Shown: positions 11,419 to 19,932 of the stretch, piece after piece
Numbering within the stretch: position 1 is the first letter of the stretch
How the letters are laid out: each line of letters starts with the position of its first letter
Assembly: GCA_963205185.1 (NCBI GenBank)
Contig: CAUJHZ010000046.1
Coordinates: 1 to 64,000 of the forward strand
Source of the DNA: Planctomycetota bacterium
Lineage (GTDB): Bacteria > Planctomycetota > Phycisphaerae > Phycisphaerales > UBA5793
Length of the DNA stretch: 64,000 bases
Direction: 5' to 3'
Translations under genes and position numbers: made by a program
Notes under the pieces: generated by a model
What the model was told of the DNA's origin: nothing
The model's database searches: none
The model's input: only the letters and a program-made list of their open reading frames with translations

Positions 11419-12654
11419 ATGCTGCACATCGACCTGACGCAGACCAAGCCGGGCATGACGATCGGGATGCCGATTCTGCATCCCCAGCGTCCGGACTCAA
11501 TTCTGCTCAAGGCCGGGTTCCGCGTCGATGACAAAATGATCCGCCGCCTGCGCGACCTGAATCAAAAGGCCGTGTGGGTCGTCGCTCCCGGATTCGAGTC
11601 GATCGATCAGTTCCTCAGCAGCAACATTGAGCTGGGTCGGCGGCGCCTGCTGGGCGTGGTGACTCAGGCCCTGGGCGACATCTACGACCCGCGCGGCAAG
11701 AGGCAGATGTGGGATGAATTTGCCGAGACGCTTGCGGCGCTGACCGAGACGCTCGTGGCCGAGCCCGCCGCAGCGCAATTCATGGAAGATGATGACCCGG
11801 TCGAGTTTCGCATGCTCAGCCATGCGGCCAATGTCGCCTACCTCTCGACGCTCATCGGGATGAAACTGCAGGGTTACCTCATGCGCCAGCGCAAGAGGCT
11901 CAACGCCAGACATGCGACCAACCTCGTCACCCTTGGCCTGTCGGCGATGCTCCACGACGTCGGCCTCTCGCAGTTGAGCGAGTCGGTGCTCGTGCGCTGG
12001 GAGGAGCATCACGACGAACTCGACCCGGCGTGGCAGAAGCACGTGCAGTTCGGTTACGAGATCCTCACCGGCAAAGTCGATCCGACCGCCGCGGCCGCCG
12101 TGCTGCACCATCACCAGTACTTTGACGGCACGGGGTTCCCGCAGAAGCCCAACTGGGACGGCCAGGGGAAATCGGGCCTGCGGGGCGACTCGATTCACGT
12201 CTTCGCGCGCATCGTCACCGTCGCCGATCAGTTTGACGAACTGCGCACGTTCTACTCCTCGCGGCCCCGACCCAATGTGGCGGTGCTGGCGCAACTCACC
12301 AGCGGGCGGATGCGCCGCCGCTTCGACCCGGTGATTCTGCGGACGCTGCTGGAGATCGTTCCCGCGTACTCACCCGGTCGGCGCGTAACGCTTTCGACCG
12401 GGGAGGAGGCGTTCGTGCTCGCGTGGCGGCCGGCCGAGCCCTGCCGGCCAAAGGTCGCCGTGATCGACGACCTGGAGCCGCTGTGCCGGGGCGAGTCCCC
12501 GCCGCACCGCGTGCTGGACCTGGCGACGACGCCGGAAGTGAGCATCACGCACTCGAACGGCGTTGACGTCAGCGAGTGCCAGTTCAGCCTGACCGAGGAC
12601 ATCATCCCCCGCGGCGGCCAGGGGCTGAACGTGCAGGCACTGGACGCGGCGTAG
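11419..12654 (+). CDS. HD-GYP-type protein, possible c-di-GMP phosphodiesterase
   Basis: About 411 residues from the ATG at 11419. The upstream extension is Pro/Ala-rich and unconvincing. An N-terminal region (LTQTKPGM..., ILLKAGFRVDDKMIRRL...) resembles the DUF3391-like lead of many HD-GYP proteins. The HD domain keeps its metal ligands (a SHAAN His, LHDVG, KHVQFGYEIL, LHHHQYFDGTGFP, IVTVADQFD). The diagnostic GYP is GFP and the usual HHE-x-W-D-G is HHHQYFDG, so activity on cyclic di-GMP is plausible but not assured. A C-terminal region of about 130 residues follows with no recognised domain. No diguanylate cyclase lies nearby. Confidence 0.78.
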   Translation: MLHIDLTQTKPGMTIGMPILHPQRPDSILLKAGFRVDDKMIRRLRDLNQKAVWVVAPGFESIDQFLSSNIELGRRRLLGVVTQALGDIYDPRGKRQMWDEFAETLAALTETLVAEPAAAQFMEDDDPVEFRMLSHAANVAYLSTLIGMKLQGYLMRQRKRLNARHATNLVTLGLSAMLHDVGLSQLSESVLVRWEEHHDELDPAWQKHVQFGYEILTGKVDPTAAAAVLHHHQYFDGTGFPQKPNWDGQGKSGLRGDSIHVFARIVTVADQFDELRTFYSSRPRPNVAVLAQLTSGRMRRRFDPVILRTLLEIVPAYSPGRRVTLSTGEEAFVLAWRPAEPCRPKVAVIDDLEPLCRGESPPHRVLDLATTPEVSITHSNGVDVSECQFSLTEDIIPRGGQGLNVQALDAA

Positions 12655-12721
12655 CCCCTTCCGCAGGCGCTCCATTGAGCATCCCACTGGTTCCACGCCG
12701 GGGATTCGCCTGAGTTTCCGC

Positions 12722-12749
12722 TTGGCGCGGCGGGCCAGCCGGTTACACT
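12722..12749 (+). promoter_or_regulatory. Putative pseudopilin promoter (TTGGCG-N16-TACACT)
   Basis: TTGGCG (12722-12727) and TACACT (12744-12749) are 16 bases apart. The -10 ends 5 bases before the ATG at 12755, giving a predicted leaderless transcript. It closely resembles the argS promoter in both hexamers. Confidence 0.5.
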
Positions 12750-12754
12750 CCTGT

Positions 12755-13459
12755 ATGCCTACCTCTCACCGTTCGCTGCAGCGTCGCGGGGCTTCTCTCA
12801 TTGAACTGCTCATCGTGCTCGGTGTCATGGTCGCTCTCATTGCGATCGTCGGCACCGCCATCACAGGCACGAGCGGCTCAGCCGGGCCAGGCAGCCCGGG
12901 AGGCGTCGAAGGCGCCAAAGATCGCCTCGAGCGGCAGATCCAGCAGATCGATCTGCACAATGTCTACGTCGGGTTCTTCGCCTTTGCCTCCGAGCACAAC
13001 GGCAAGTACCCCTCCACGCGCACGAGCGGCGGCTCGATGACTTCTGATACGACTCACGAGGTCTTCGCCGAGTTGATTGACTACGGCTCGCTGGCGCCTC
13101 AGCAACTCGTCAGCCCCAATGAAATGGAAATCGACACCATTCAGGTCGGCTCGCCCAACTCGTTCGGCAAGAACAACACCAGTTATGCGCTCCAGGATTA
13201 CGATGCCGACAACTGGCTGCGCTACCGCCACTGGAACGATTCGGCGGGCTCGCAGTTCGTGCTTCTCTCCGACCGCTGGTACGACGATCGGGTGGTCCCC
13301 GAGTATCACTCAATCAACGGCGACTGGTGGCACGTGCTCCTGGGCGACGGCTCGACACACATCGCGCGCCACTCGCCCAACAAGCCCAACACGGACGATG
13401 ACCTCTTCCGCCGCGATTCGTCCCAAGGCGACTACGATGCGCTGATGGTGCACGACTGA
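12755..13459 (+). CDS. Type IV pilin / type II secretion pseudopilin-like protein
   Basis: A 234-residue protein with a class III signal: a short basic leader (MPTSHRSLQRRG) then A-S-L-I-E-L-L-I-V-L, with the conserved Glu at +5 of the processed form and a hydrophobic helix of about 20 residues. Prepilin peptidase would cut after the Gly and methylate the new N-terminus. The rest is polar, with FAFASEHNGKYP typical of planctomycete prepilin-type proteins and a C-terminal WWHVLLGDGSTH segment. No secretion or pilus genes adjoin it, so it may be an orphan pseudopilin. The upstream alternative start would overlap the promoter. Confidence 0.85.
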   Translation: MPTSHRSLQRRGASLIELLIVLGVMVALIAIVGTAITGTSGSAGPGSPGGVEGAKDRLERQIQQIDLHNVYVGFFAFASEHNGKYPSTRTSGGSMTSDTTHEVFAELIDYGSLAPQQLVSPNEMEIDTIQVGSPNSFGKNNTSYALQDYDADNWLRYRHWNDSAGSQFVLLSDRWYDDRVVPEYHSINGDWWHVLLGDGSTHIARHSPNKPNTDDDLFRRDSSQGDYDALMVHD

Positions 13460-13484
13460 CTGAGCGCCGTCGATGAGCCGCATC

Positions 13485-13498
13485 CCGCCCGCGGGCGG
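13485..13498 (+). terminator. GC palindrome after the pseudopilin gene
   Basis: CCGCCCGCGGGCGG is a perfect 14-base palindrome 25 bases after the pseudopilin stop. It has no T tract, so a terminator role is only a guess. Confidence 0.25.
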
Positions 13499-13575
13499 AT
13501 TGTGCACAAACCGAGTCAGCACTGCCGATGAACCGATCGAGCAGCCGATCGGGTTGCAGATGAGGGAAAGCGCGA

Positions 13576-14205
13576 ATGCCCACGTTGACCGGACCCCAGG
13601 CAGTCACCCCCGACGAGGTGGTCCTGGCGGAGGACGAATTGCTGGCCGAACTGCCGGAGGCCCCGGCCGTGGATGAAGCAACGGCTGCCCGAGTCGAGGC
13701 GATTCTGCTCACATCGGAGCGCCCGCTTTCGGTGCGGCGGATCGGCGAGACCCTCGCTGCCGCCGACGGCCGCATCATCGATGAAGCGGCGATCGAGGCC
13801 GCCGTGGCGCAACTCAACGAGGCCTACGACCAGACTGGCCGCTCGTTCCGGATCGAACGTGTGGCGGGCGGTCTGCGCATGATGACGCGACCGGAGTTCG
13901 GCTCGCTGGTTTCGGCGTCGCTCAAGGCCCGCGACGCCGGCCGCCTGAGCCAGGCCGGGCTCGAGACGCTGGCGATCGTCGCCTACCGACAGCCGATCAC
14001 GCGCTCGGACATCGAGGCCATCCGAGGCGTGGCGTGCGGCGACATCCTGCGCGGCCTGCTGGAGCGGCGGCTGGTCAAGATCGTCGGCCGGGCGGAGGAA
14101 CTCGGCCGGCCCATGCTCTACGGCACAGGGCGAGAATTCCTCGAGGCGTTCGGCCTGGCATCGCTCAAAGACCTGCCCAGCGCCCGTGAACTGCGCCAGC
14201 CCTGA
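13576..14205 (+). CDS. scpB: Segregation and condensation protein B
   Basis: A 209-residue ScpB, the winged-helix partner of ScpA and SMC in the chromosome-condensing complex. The family pattern is clear: ARVEAILLTSERPLSVRRI near residue 35, then FRIERVAGGLRMMTRPEF, LSQAGLETLAIVAYRQPITRSDIEAIRG and LLERRLVKIVGR. The first 30 residues are an acidic extension and the C-terminus is short. The start is supported by GAGGGAAAG at -14 to -6. scpA is not adjacent. The gene stands alone between the pseudopilin and the dihydropyrimidinase. Confidence 0.95.
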   Translation: MPTLTGPQAVTPDEVVLAEDELLAELPEAPAVDEATAARVEAILLTSERPLSVRRIGETLAAADGRIIDEAAIEAAVAQLNEAYDQTGRSFRIERVAGGLRMMTRPEFGSLVSASLKARDAGRLSQAGLETLAIVAYRQPITRSDIEAIRGVACGDILRGLLERRLVKIVGRAEELGRPMLYGTGREFLEAFGLASLKDLPSARELRQP

Positions 14206-14254
14206 CCGCCTCACCGCCTGAACACGGCTGAGTCGGCGCGGAAGTCGGCGCACG

Positions 14255-14283
14255 TTCTTAACGTGGTGCGAAGCCCCTACACT
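14255..14283 (+). promoter_or_regulatory. Putative dihydropyrimidinase promoter (TTCTTA-N17-TACACT)
   Basis: TTCTTA (14255-14260) and TACACT (14278-14283) are 17 bases apart. The transcript would carry a roughly 30-base leader with GAGGAGG (14303-14309) ahead of the ATG at 14324, unlike the near-leaderless genes elsewhere in the window. Confidence 0.4.
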
Positions 14284-14323
14284 TCGGTTCACGACCGACC
14301 TGTGAGGAGGCCCGCCTGGTCCG

Positions 14324-15808
14324 ATGCCACGACACAAGTCCGCCAGAACACTGATCCGCGGCGGCACGATTCACTCCGCCACTCATTCGTTTCGAGGTGA
14401 TATCGCCATTGCCGACGGCCGCATTGCGGCCGTCGGCGCGGCTCTGCCAGTCGATGCGGGCGCTCGCGTCATCGAAGCCGCGGGCATGGAGGTCATTCCG
14501 GGCTGCATCGATGTGCACGTCCACCTGGCGCTGCCGTTCTGCGGCACGGTGTCGTGCGATGATTTCGAGTCCGGCAGCCGCGCCGCGGCGTGCGGCGGGG
14601 TGACCACGCTGATCGATTTTGCCATTCCCGGCGCCGGCCAGTCGCTGCGCGAGGCGCACGACGCCTGGCGGGCCAAGTCGGAGGGCATCTCCGGCGTCGA
14701 TTACACCTGGCACATGGCCCTCACTGATCGCCGCCACATCGCCGAAGTCCCGGCGATGATCGACATGGGCCTTCCCACCTTTAAAGAGTTCATGATCTAT
14801 GAATCGGAAGGCTGGAACAGCGACGATGCGATGATGTTCGCGACGCTCGAACAGGTGCGCGAGCACGGTGGAATGCTGATGGTGCACGCCGAGTCCAGCC
14901 GCGTGCTCGACCTGCTGATCGAACGCAATCACACGCCGGCGCAGATGCGCAAATACGGCGCGCGGCTCCACCCCATGACGCGGCCGAACTTTGTTGAGGC
15001 CGAGGCGATCGAGCGGGCCATTCACTGGGCGAGCGCCACTGGCGGAACGCTTTACATCGTCCACATGTCCACGGCCCAGGGCGCCGATCTCGTTCGCCAG
15101 GCACGGCAGCGCGGCGTCAACGTCTGGGCCGAAACCTGCACGCAGTATCTCACGCTCGACGACCGCGTTTTTGAATCGGAGGACGGCCACCTGTTCGCCT
15201 GCTGCCCGCAGGTGAAAAAGCAGGCGGACGTCGACCGCCTATGGCAGGCGCTCGAGCGAGGCGGCGACGAGGTATGCGTGGTTTCGACCGACACGTGCAG
15301 TTTCACGCGCGAGCAAAAGGGCATGTGGTGGGTGGAGCACGAGCCGGGCCGGCGCGGCAGACCCGGCGAATCGGACGCCGGATCGAAGCGCGAGGGCTAC
15401 GGCGACTGGACCAAGATCCCCATGGGACTGCCCGGGCTCGAAACGATGGTGCCGCTCGTGTACACGCTGGGCGTCAGGCCGGGGCGGATCTCGATGAACC
15501 GGCTCGTTGAGTTGTGCAGCACTAATCCGGCACGGATCATGGGGATGGGCGATCGCAAGGGGCACATCGCGCCGGGGTTCGATGCCGATCTGGTCATCAT
15601 CGATCCAACCCGAACAAAGGACGTGGACTGGAGGCAGATGCACAGCCGCTGCGACTGGTCGCCGTACCAGGGCATGAAACTCGGCGGCTTTGCTCGCACC
15701 ACGCTGCTGCGCGGTGAGATCATCGTCGATGGATACAAGTACGTCGGCAAGCGTGGCCAGGGGCAGTTCATCGAACGCCACGGGCCCGGCTCACTCAAGC
15801 CCGCCTGA
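14324..15808 (+). CDS. Dihydropyrimidinase / hydantoinase
   Basis: A 494-residue cyclic amidohydrolase that opens dihydrouracil or dihydrothymine rings (or hydantoins), the second step of reductive pyrimidine breakdown. The binuclear zinc site is complete: DVHVHL, the lysine to be carboxylated (Lys154 in TFKEFMIYE), MVHAES, YIVHMST and the catalytic Asp in VSTDTCSF. C-terminal CSTNPARIMGM and GFDADLVIIDP are typical. A PreA-like dehydrogenase for the preceding step is encoded at 39.5 kb. The stop is 7 bases before the map start, so this gene likely feeds transcription into map. Confidence 0.93.
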   Translation: MPRHKSARTLIRGGTIHSATHSFRGDIAIADGRIAAVGAALPVDAGARVIEAAGMEVIPGCIDVHVHLALPFCGTVSCDDFESGSRAAACGGVTTLIDFAIPGAGQSLREAHDAWRAKSEGISGVDYTWHMALTDRRHIAEVPAMIDMGLPTFKEFMIYESEGWNSDDAMMFATLEQVREHGGMLMVHAESSRVLDLLIERNHTPAQMRKYGARLHPMTRPNFVEAEAIERAIHWASATGGTLYIVHMSTAQGADLVRQARQRGVNVWAETCTQYLTLDDRVFESEDGHLFACCPQVKKQADVDRLWQALERGGDEVCVVSTDTCSFTREQKGMWWVEHEPGRRGRPGESDAGSKREGYGDWTKIPMGLPGLETMVPLVYTLGVRPGRISMNRLVELCSTNPARIMGMGDRKGHIAPGFDADLVIIDPTRTKDVDWRQMHSRCDWSPYQGMKLGGFARTTLLRGEIIVDGYKYVGKRGQGQFIERHGPGSLKPA

Positions 15809-15815
15809 TCAAATC

Positions 15816-16607
15816 ATGAAACAGAACCGCGATTCCATCACACTCAAGAGCGCCGCCGAGATCGAGCAGATGCGCGCCGCCGGCCGCGTGGTTGCCGCCA
15901 CGCTCGATGCGTGCGAACGAGCCTGCCGGCCGGGCGTCACGACGCGCGAACTCGACGATATTGCGCTCAAGACGTTCTCATCGCTCGGTGCGACGGGACT
16001 GTTCTTCGGCTACCCCGACTATCAGCCTCGCAGCGGCTATCCGCGGCACACGTGCATCTCCGTCAACGAGGAGATCGTGCACGGCATTCCCGGCGATCGC
16101 ATCATCCGGGACGGCGATCTCGTCTCCATCGATTGCGGCGTGCGGCTCAATGGCTGGTGCGCCGACAGCGCCCGATCGATCGCCGTGGGGAACGCCTCCT
16201 CCCAGGCGCGCCGCCTCGTGGACGTGACCAGCCGGGCGCTGGCTCTGGCGATCGACGCCATCCGGCCCGGCATGCGCTGGAGCGCCATCGGCAGCCTGCT
16301 CGAGGACCTGGCCGAGAGTGAGCGGCTGGGCATCATCCGCGAATACGTGGGGCACGGCATCGGCCGGTCGATGCACGAGTCACCCAAGGTGCCCAATTAC
16401 CGGGTCAAATCCGGCAGCGCCGAGGACTTTCTGCTTCGGCCCGGCCTGGTGATTGCCATCGAGCCCATGCTTACGCTCGGAACGGGCCAGACGCTGACGC
16501 TGCGCGATGGCTGGACCGTAGTGACGCGCGACCGCCGGCTTGCCGCCCACCAGGAGCACACCGTCGCCGTCACGGCCGAAGGCGCCGACATCCTCACTCT
16601 GGCGTAA
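15816..16607 (+). CDS. map: Methionine aminopeptidase type I
   Basis: Removes the initiator Met from nascent proteins. 263 residues from the ATG at 15816 (MKQNRDSITLKSAAEIEQMR). The five metal ligands are recognisable: Asp in VSIDCGV, Asp in WCADSAR, His in GHGIGRSMHE, Glu in AIEPML and Glu in QEHTVAV. Upstream in-frame codons overlap the dihydropyrimidinase and are rejected. map directly before infA and rpmJ is the classical superoperon order, although secY and adk are missing upstream here. Confidence 0.96.
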   Translation: MKQNRDSITLKSAAEIEQMRAAGRVVAATLDACERACRPGVTTRELDDIALKTFSSLGATGLFFGYPDYQPRSGYPRHTCISVNEEIVHGIPGDRIIRDGDLVSIDCGVRLNGWCADSARSIAVGNASSQARRLVDVTSRALALAIDAIRPGMRWSAIGSLLEDLAESERLGIIREYVGHGIGRSMHESPKVPNYRVKSGSAEDFLLRPGLVIAIEPMLTLGTGQTLTLRDGWTVVTRDRRLAAHQEHTVAVTAEGADILTLA

Positions 16608-16667
16608 TGCCCATGCGGACGCAAGGCAGGGAATTTGCCCTGCTGGTCCGGGCGATCCGGCGCGACC

Positions 16668-16673
16668 TACAAT
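16668..16673 (+). promoter_or_regulatory. -10-like TACAAT upstream of infA
   Basis: TACAAT lies 59 bases before the infA start. No good -35 occurs at 16-18 bases, so only the -10 is supportable. infA could also be read through from map. Confidence 0.3.
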
Positions 16674-16732
16674 CGCGTTCAGTTTTTTGAGGTTTGGCGA
16701 GGTTGGTGGGTCGGCCTTGCCGCGGAGTCCGT

Positions 16733-16948
16733 ATGGCCAAAGACGACAAGATAGTGCTGCAGGCTGAGGTGGTTGACGCGATGCCCAACGCCATGTTCAA
16801 GGTGCGGCTCGAAAACGGCCACGAGATCCTCGCCTACGTCTCCGGGAAGATGCGTAAGTTCTTTATCCGCATCCTCCCCGGCGATCAGGTGTCGGTCGAA
16901 CTCAGCCCTTACGACCTGACCCGCGGCCGGATCACCTATCGGTATTGA
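16733..16948 (+). CDS. infA: Translation initiation factor IF-1
   Basis: A 71-residue single S1/OB-fold protein that occupies the ribosomal A site during initiation. The sequence [20 protein letters not shown], then [40 protein letters not shown]..., is canonical throughout. The ATG at 16733 follows GCGGAG. The 13 in-frame codons upstream do not match the family. It sits between map and rpmJ as in many bacterial superoperons. Confidence 0.98.
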   Translation: MAKDDKIVLQAEVVDAMPNAMFKVRLENGHEILAYVSGKMRKFFIRILPGDQVSVELSPYDLTRGRITYRY

Positions 16949-16967
16949 TCCTCCCCGCCCGCAGCGC

Positions 16968-16995
16968 TTGGCCTGTGCGGGAAAACGGCTATCAT
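16968..16995 (+). promoter_or_regulatory. Putative promoter of rpmJ-rpsM-rpsK-rpoA-rplQ
   Basis: TTGGCC (16968-16973) and TATCAT (16990-16995) are 16 bases apart, in the spacer between infA and rpmJ. A start near 17002 would leave a leader of about 40 bases containing the hairpin at 17012-17026 and the rpmJ ribosome-binding site. Confidence 0.4.
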
Positions 16996-17011
16996 TGAGT
17001 TCGCGAAACGA

Positions 17012-17026
17012 CCGGCCCGGGGCCGG
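17012..17026 (+). promoter_or_regulatory. Leader hairpin before the rpmJ ribosome-binding site
   Basis: CCGGCC-CGG-GGCCGG forms a 6-bp stem with a 3-base loop ending 4 bases before GAAGGG, the rpmJ ribosome-binding site. Ribosomal operons are often controlled by proteins binding leader structures. Whether this one does so is speculation. Confidence 0.35.
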
Positions 17027-17042
17027 CTGAAGGGATTGTGTC

Positions 17043-17159
17043 ATGAAAGTCAAATCGAGCGTCAAGCGCCGCACGCTGGACTGCCAGATCGTCCGCCGCC
17101 GCGGCAAACTCTACGTGATCAACAAGAAGAACCCGCGGATGAAGCAGCGCCAGGGTTGA
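17043..17159 (+). CDS. rpmJ: 50S ribosomal protein L36, zinc-free form
   Basis: A 38-codon gene, [20 protein letters not shown] followed by [18 protein letters not shown], matching L36 along its whole length. Zinc-binding L36 has a C-x2-C ... C-x4-H set. Here only one Cys (residue 14) remains, so this is the C-minus type. GAAGGG lies just upstream. It is the first gene of the ribosomal-protein and RNA polymerase alpha run. Confidence 0.95.
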   Translation: MKVKSSVKRRTLDCQIVRRRGKLYVINKKNPRMKQRQG

Positions 17160-17209
17160 GTGAGTCAGTTCGGCCCCGTGCGTGAGCGGGGTCTGTTGAG
17201 GTACAGGAC

Positions 17210-17587
17210 ATGCCACGTATCGCTGGTGTTGATATTCCCGACAACAAGCCGATCCGCTACGCGCTTCGGTACATCTATGGCATCGGCCCCAAGTTCGCCG
17301 ACGACATTCTCGCCGAGGCCGCGATCGACCCGACCAAGCGGGCCCGCGACCTGTCCGGCGAAGAAGCCAGCCGCATCAACAGCATCATCGACTCGAGCTA
17401 TCTCGTCGAAGGTACGCTGCGGCGGCAGGTGTCGCAGAACATCCAGCGCCTGCGCGACATCCGCTGCTACCGCGGCGAGCGTCACCGGCGCGGCCTGCCC
17501 GTCCGGGGCCAGCGCACGCGCACCAACGCCCGCACCCGCAAGGGCCGCAAGAAGACCGTCGCCGGAAAGAAGAGCGTCAAGGCCTGA
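17210..17587 (+). CDS. rpsM: 30S ribosomal protein S13
   Basis: A 125-residue S13 that contacts the head of the 30S subunit and the P-site t[23 protein letters not shown] at the start, [13 protein letters not shown], and the basic tail with [20 protein letters not shown] are canonical. The spacer from rpmJ contains a small CCCCG/CGGGG hairpin (about 17174-17191). rpsK follows after 116 bases. Confidence 0.98.
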   Translation: MPRIAGVDIPDNKPIRYALRYIYGIGPKFADDILAEAAIDPTKRARDLSGEEASRINSIIDSSYLVEGTLRRQVSQNIQRLRDIRCYRGERHRRGLPVRGQRTRTNARTRKGRKKTVAGKKSVKA

Positions 17588-17703
17588 TCGCCTTGTGAGC
17601 ATACATATCGCGCTCCGCGCCCGTGGCCGGGCCGGGGTGAATCAGCCAGTTGCCTGCCGCAGGTTTCGGAGAAGGCAACGCCAGGAACTGAAAGGGTTTG
17701 TTC

Positions 17704-18081
17704 ATGGCCAAGAAGACCGCCAAGGTCCGCAAGAACGTCATTCGGGGCATCGCACACATCCGCGCGACGTTCAACAACACACAGGTCACCATCACCGACG
17801 TCAACGGCGAGACCATCGCCTGGGACTCGGCCGGCACGGTCGGCTTCAAAGGCGCGCGCAAGAGCACGCCTTTTGCCGCGACTCGCGCTGCGGAGTCGGC
17901 GGCGTCGAAGGCCCGCAAGGTCGGCATGAAGGAGATCGAGATCCGCGTGAAGGGACCGGGTGGCGGGCGCGAGTCGGCCGTCACTGCCCTCTCGCACTCG
18001 GGTTTGAAAGTCACGGCGATCGAGGACCACACGCCCGTGCCGCACAACGGCTGCCGTCCTCCCAAGAAGCGCCGAGTCTGA
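17704..18081 (+). CDS. rpsK: 30S ribosomal protein S11
   Basis: A 125-residue S11, part of the 30S platform near the Shine-Dalgarno helix. The family sequence [35 protein letters not shown] and the C-terminal [18 protein letters not shown] are clear. The ATG at 17704 is chosen over a TTG two codons upstream because MAKKT is the usual N-terminus, with AAAGGG upstream. rpsD, which normally follows rpsK, is absent. The next gene is rpoA. Confidence 0.98.
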   Translation: MAKKTAKVRKNVIRGIAHIRATFNNTQVTITDVNGETIAWDSAGTVGFKGARKSTPFAATRAAESAASKARKVGMKEIEIRVKGPGGGRESAVTALSHSGLKVTAIEDHTPVPHNGCRPPKKRRV

Positions 18082-18236
18082 ATCAACTGCTCGCCGCGGC
18101 CTGACGGCCCCGACGAGCCTTGGCCTTTGATTGTCTGCTCCGCCGGATTCAGCAGGGGCTTCGCTTCGGGCAGAGGCGAATGTCTCCGATCAGCCGGCGG
18201 TTTCCCCCGAAGGGATCTGCCCAAGGAACGAAGACC

Positions 18237-19259
18237 ATGAGCACCAGACGCGTACGCTGGAGAGGGCTTGAACTGCCCGGCCGTGTCGTCCAGGACCCGG
18301 CGATGAACACCCCCACTTTCGGCCGGTTCACCGTCGAACCGTTCGAGCGCGGCTTCGGCACCACCGTGGGCAACAGCCTGCGCCGCATCCTGCTCTCGAG
18401 TATCGAGGGCGCGGCTGTCAGCAGCGTGAAAATTGTCGGCGCCGAGCACGAATTCTCGACCCTCAGGGGCGTGCTCGAAGACGTCACCGACATCGTCCTC
18501 AACGTCAAGAACCTCGTCGTCGAACTCGAAGGCGACGAACCCAAGACCATGAGCCTGGCCGCGACGGGGCCGGGCGAAGTGACCGCCGATCTCATCGAAG
18601 CCGATGCGGCGATCACCATCCACAACAAGAACCTCGTCATCGCCACCCTCACCGAAGAAGTCGATTTCGAAATGCACTTCGTCGTGTCCAAGGGTCGCGG
18701 CTACGTGCCCGCCGCTGAGCAGTACGAAGCGATGGAGGAGCAGGAGATCGGCGTCATCCCGCTTGACGCGATCTACTCGCCCGTCCGCCGCGTGCGCTAC
18801 AAGGTGGAAGACACCCGCGTGGGCCAGAAGACGAACTACGACAAACTCGTCATCGAAGTCTGGACCAACGGCACGGTCGCGCCTGAGACGTCGCTGGTCG
18901 AGGCGGCCAAGATCCTGCGCAAGCACCTCAACCCGTTTGTGCAGTATACCGAGATCGGCACGACCCGCGTGTCTCCCGAGGCCTCGGCGGCCGCCGGAGT
19001 CGAGGAGAAACTACTGCGCAAACTGCGCATGCCGATCAACGAACTGGACCTCTCCGTTCGCGCCAGCAACTGCCTCGAGGCCGCCCGCATCCGCACCGTC
19101 GCGGAACTGATCAGCAAGAGCGAGAGCGACCTGCTCAAGGTCCGCTCGTTCGGCAAGACCTCGCTGCGCGAAGTGAAGAAGAAACTGGAAGAGATGGAAC
19201 TGGCGCTCGGGTCCGAACTGCCCGAGGGCTTTGACCTTGAAACGATGAGCGTGCGCTGA
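18237..19259 (+). CDS. rpoA: DNA-directed RNA polymerase subunit alpha
   Basis: A 340-residue alpha subunit. The N-terminal assembly domain shows FTVEPFERGFGTTVGNSLRR and ILLSSIEGAAV. The C-terminal domain (about 262-325), with NELDLSVRASNCLEAARI and SFGKTSLREVKKKL, contacts UP elements and activators. The ATG at 18237 follows AAGGAACGAAG. The longer in-frame extension up to 18120 is not family-like. The 155-base gap between rpsK and rpoA is where rpsD would be expected. Confidence 0.98.
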   Translation: MSTRRVRWRGLELPGRVVQDPAMNTPTFGRFTVEPFERGFGTTVGNSLRRILLSSIEGAAVSSVKIVGAEHEFSTLRGVLEDVTDIVLNVKNLVVELEGDEPKTMSLAATGPGEVTADLIEADAAITIHNKNLVIATLTEEVDFEMHFVVSKGRGYVPAAEQYEAMEEQEIGVIPLDAIYSPVRRVRYKVEDTRVGQKTNYDKLVIEVWTNGTVAPETSLVEAAKILRKHLNPFVQYTEIGTTRVSPEASAAAGVEEKLLRKLRMPINELDLSVRASNCLEAARIRTVAELISKSESDLLKVRSFGKTSLREVKKKLEEMELALGSELPEGFDLETMSVR

Positions 19260-19290
19260 GCGCGCGTTGCAGACAAAGGAGTGACCGGTC

Positions 19291-19833
19291 ATGCGTCACC
19301 GGATGTATGGACGAAAGTTCTCGATGGACACCGAGCACCGCCGCGCGATGTTCCGCAACCTGGCGGCCGGGTTCTTCGAGCACGGGCAGATCACCACGAC
19401 CCTGCCCAAGGCCAAGGCCGTTCAGCCCTTCGTCGAGAAGATCATTACGCTGGCCAAGCGCGGCGACCTGCACGCCCGGCGGCGCACGATCCAACTCCTC
19501 CGCGATCGCATCATGTGCGATGACGAGAGCAAGATCGAGCGCGACCGCTACGGCGAAGTGAGCAAGGGACCCAAACTCGTTCGCCACATCTTCGAGAACG
19601 TCGGGCCGCGCTTTGCCGATCGTAACGGCGGGTACACCCGCATCGTGAAACTGGCAAAGAACCGCATCGGCGACGGGTCGCAACTGGTCGTGCTGCAGAT
19701 GGTCGGCGACGAGCAGGGTCCGGAGATCGGCGGCCGCCGCTCGCCGCGCCGCGTCGCCAAGCAGCGCCGCCGCGACTTTGCGAGCAAGGCGCAGAGCAAG
19801 GCGCAAGCGGAGCCGGCTGCGGCTGAAGGTTGA
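19291..19833 (+). CDS. rplQ: 50S ribosomal protein L17, extended
   Basis: L17, a protein at the peptide-exit side of the 50S subunit. MRHRMYGRKFSMDTEHRRAM, LAAGFFEHGQITTTLPKAKA and VGPRFADRNGGYTRI are canonical. At 180 residues it is longer than the usual roughly 120: an insert (about 62-90, IMCDDESKIERDRYGEVSKG) and a basic/Ala-rich tail (150-180) account for this. It ends the ribosomal run and is followed by a terminator-like hairpin. Confidence 0.97.
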   Translation: MRHRMYGRKFSMDTEHRRAMFRNLAAGFFEHGQITTTLPKAKAVQPFVEKIITLAKRGDLHARRRTIQLLRDRIMCDDESKIERDRYGEVSKGPKLVRHIFENVGPRFADRNGGYTRIVKLAKNRIGDGSQLVVLQMVGDEQGPEIGGRRSPRRVAKQRRRDFASKAQSKAQAEPAAAEG

Positions 19834-19900
19834 TCAGGCCAGTCATTTATCGGCGACCCTCATGTCACCGATGATGATGAAATTCACATGAACCCATGTC

Positions 19901-19925
19901 GGGCGGCGTCCTCGCGACGCCGCCC
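19901..19925 (+). terminator. Hairpin between rplQ and pheS
   Basis: A perfect 10-bp stem (GGGCGGCGTC at 19901-19910 with 19916-19925) closes a CTCGC loop and is followed by the T-containing GCTTGCTTATACT. It fits an intrinsic terminator for the rplQ end of the operon, with a weak T tract. The same T-rich tail contains the pheS -10. Confidence 0.6.
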
Positions 19926-19932
19926 GCTTGCT

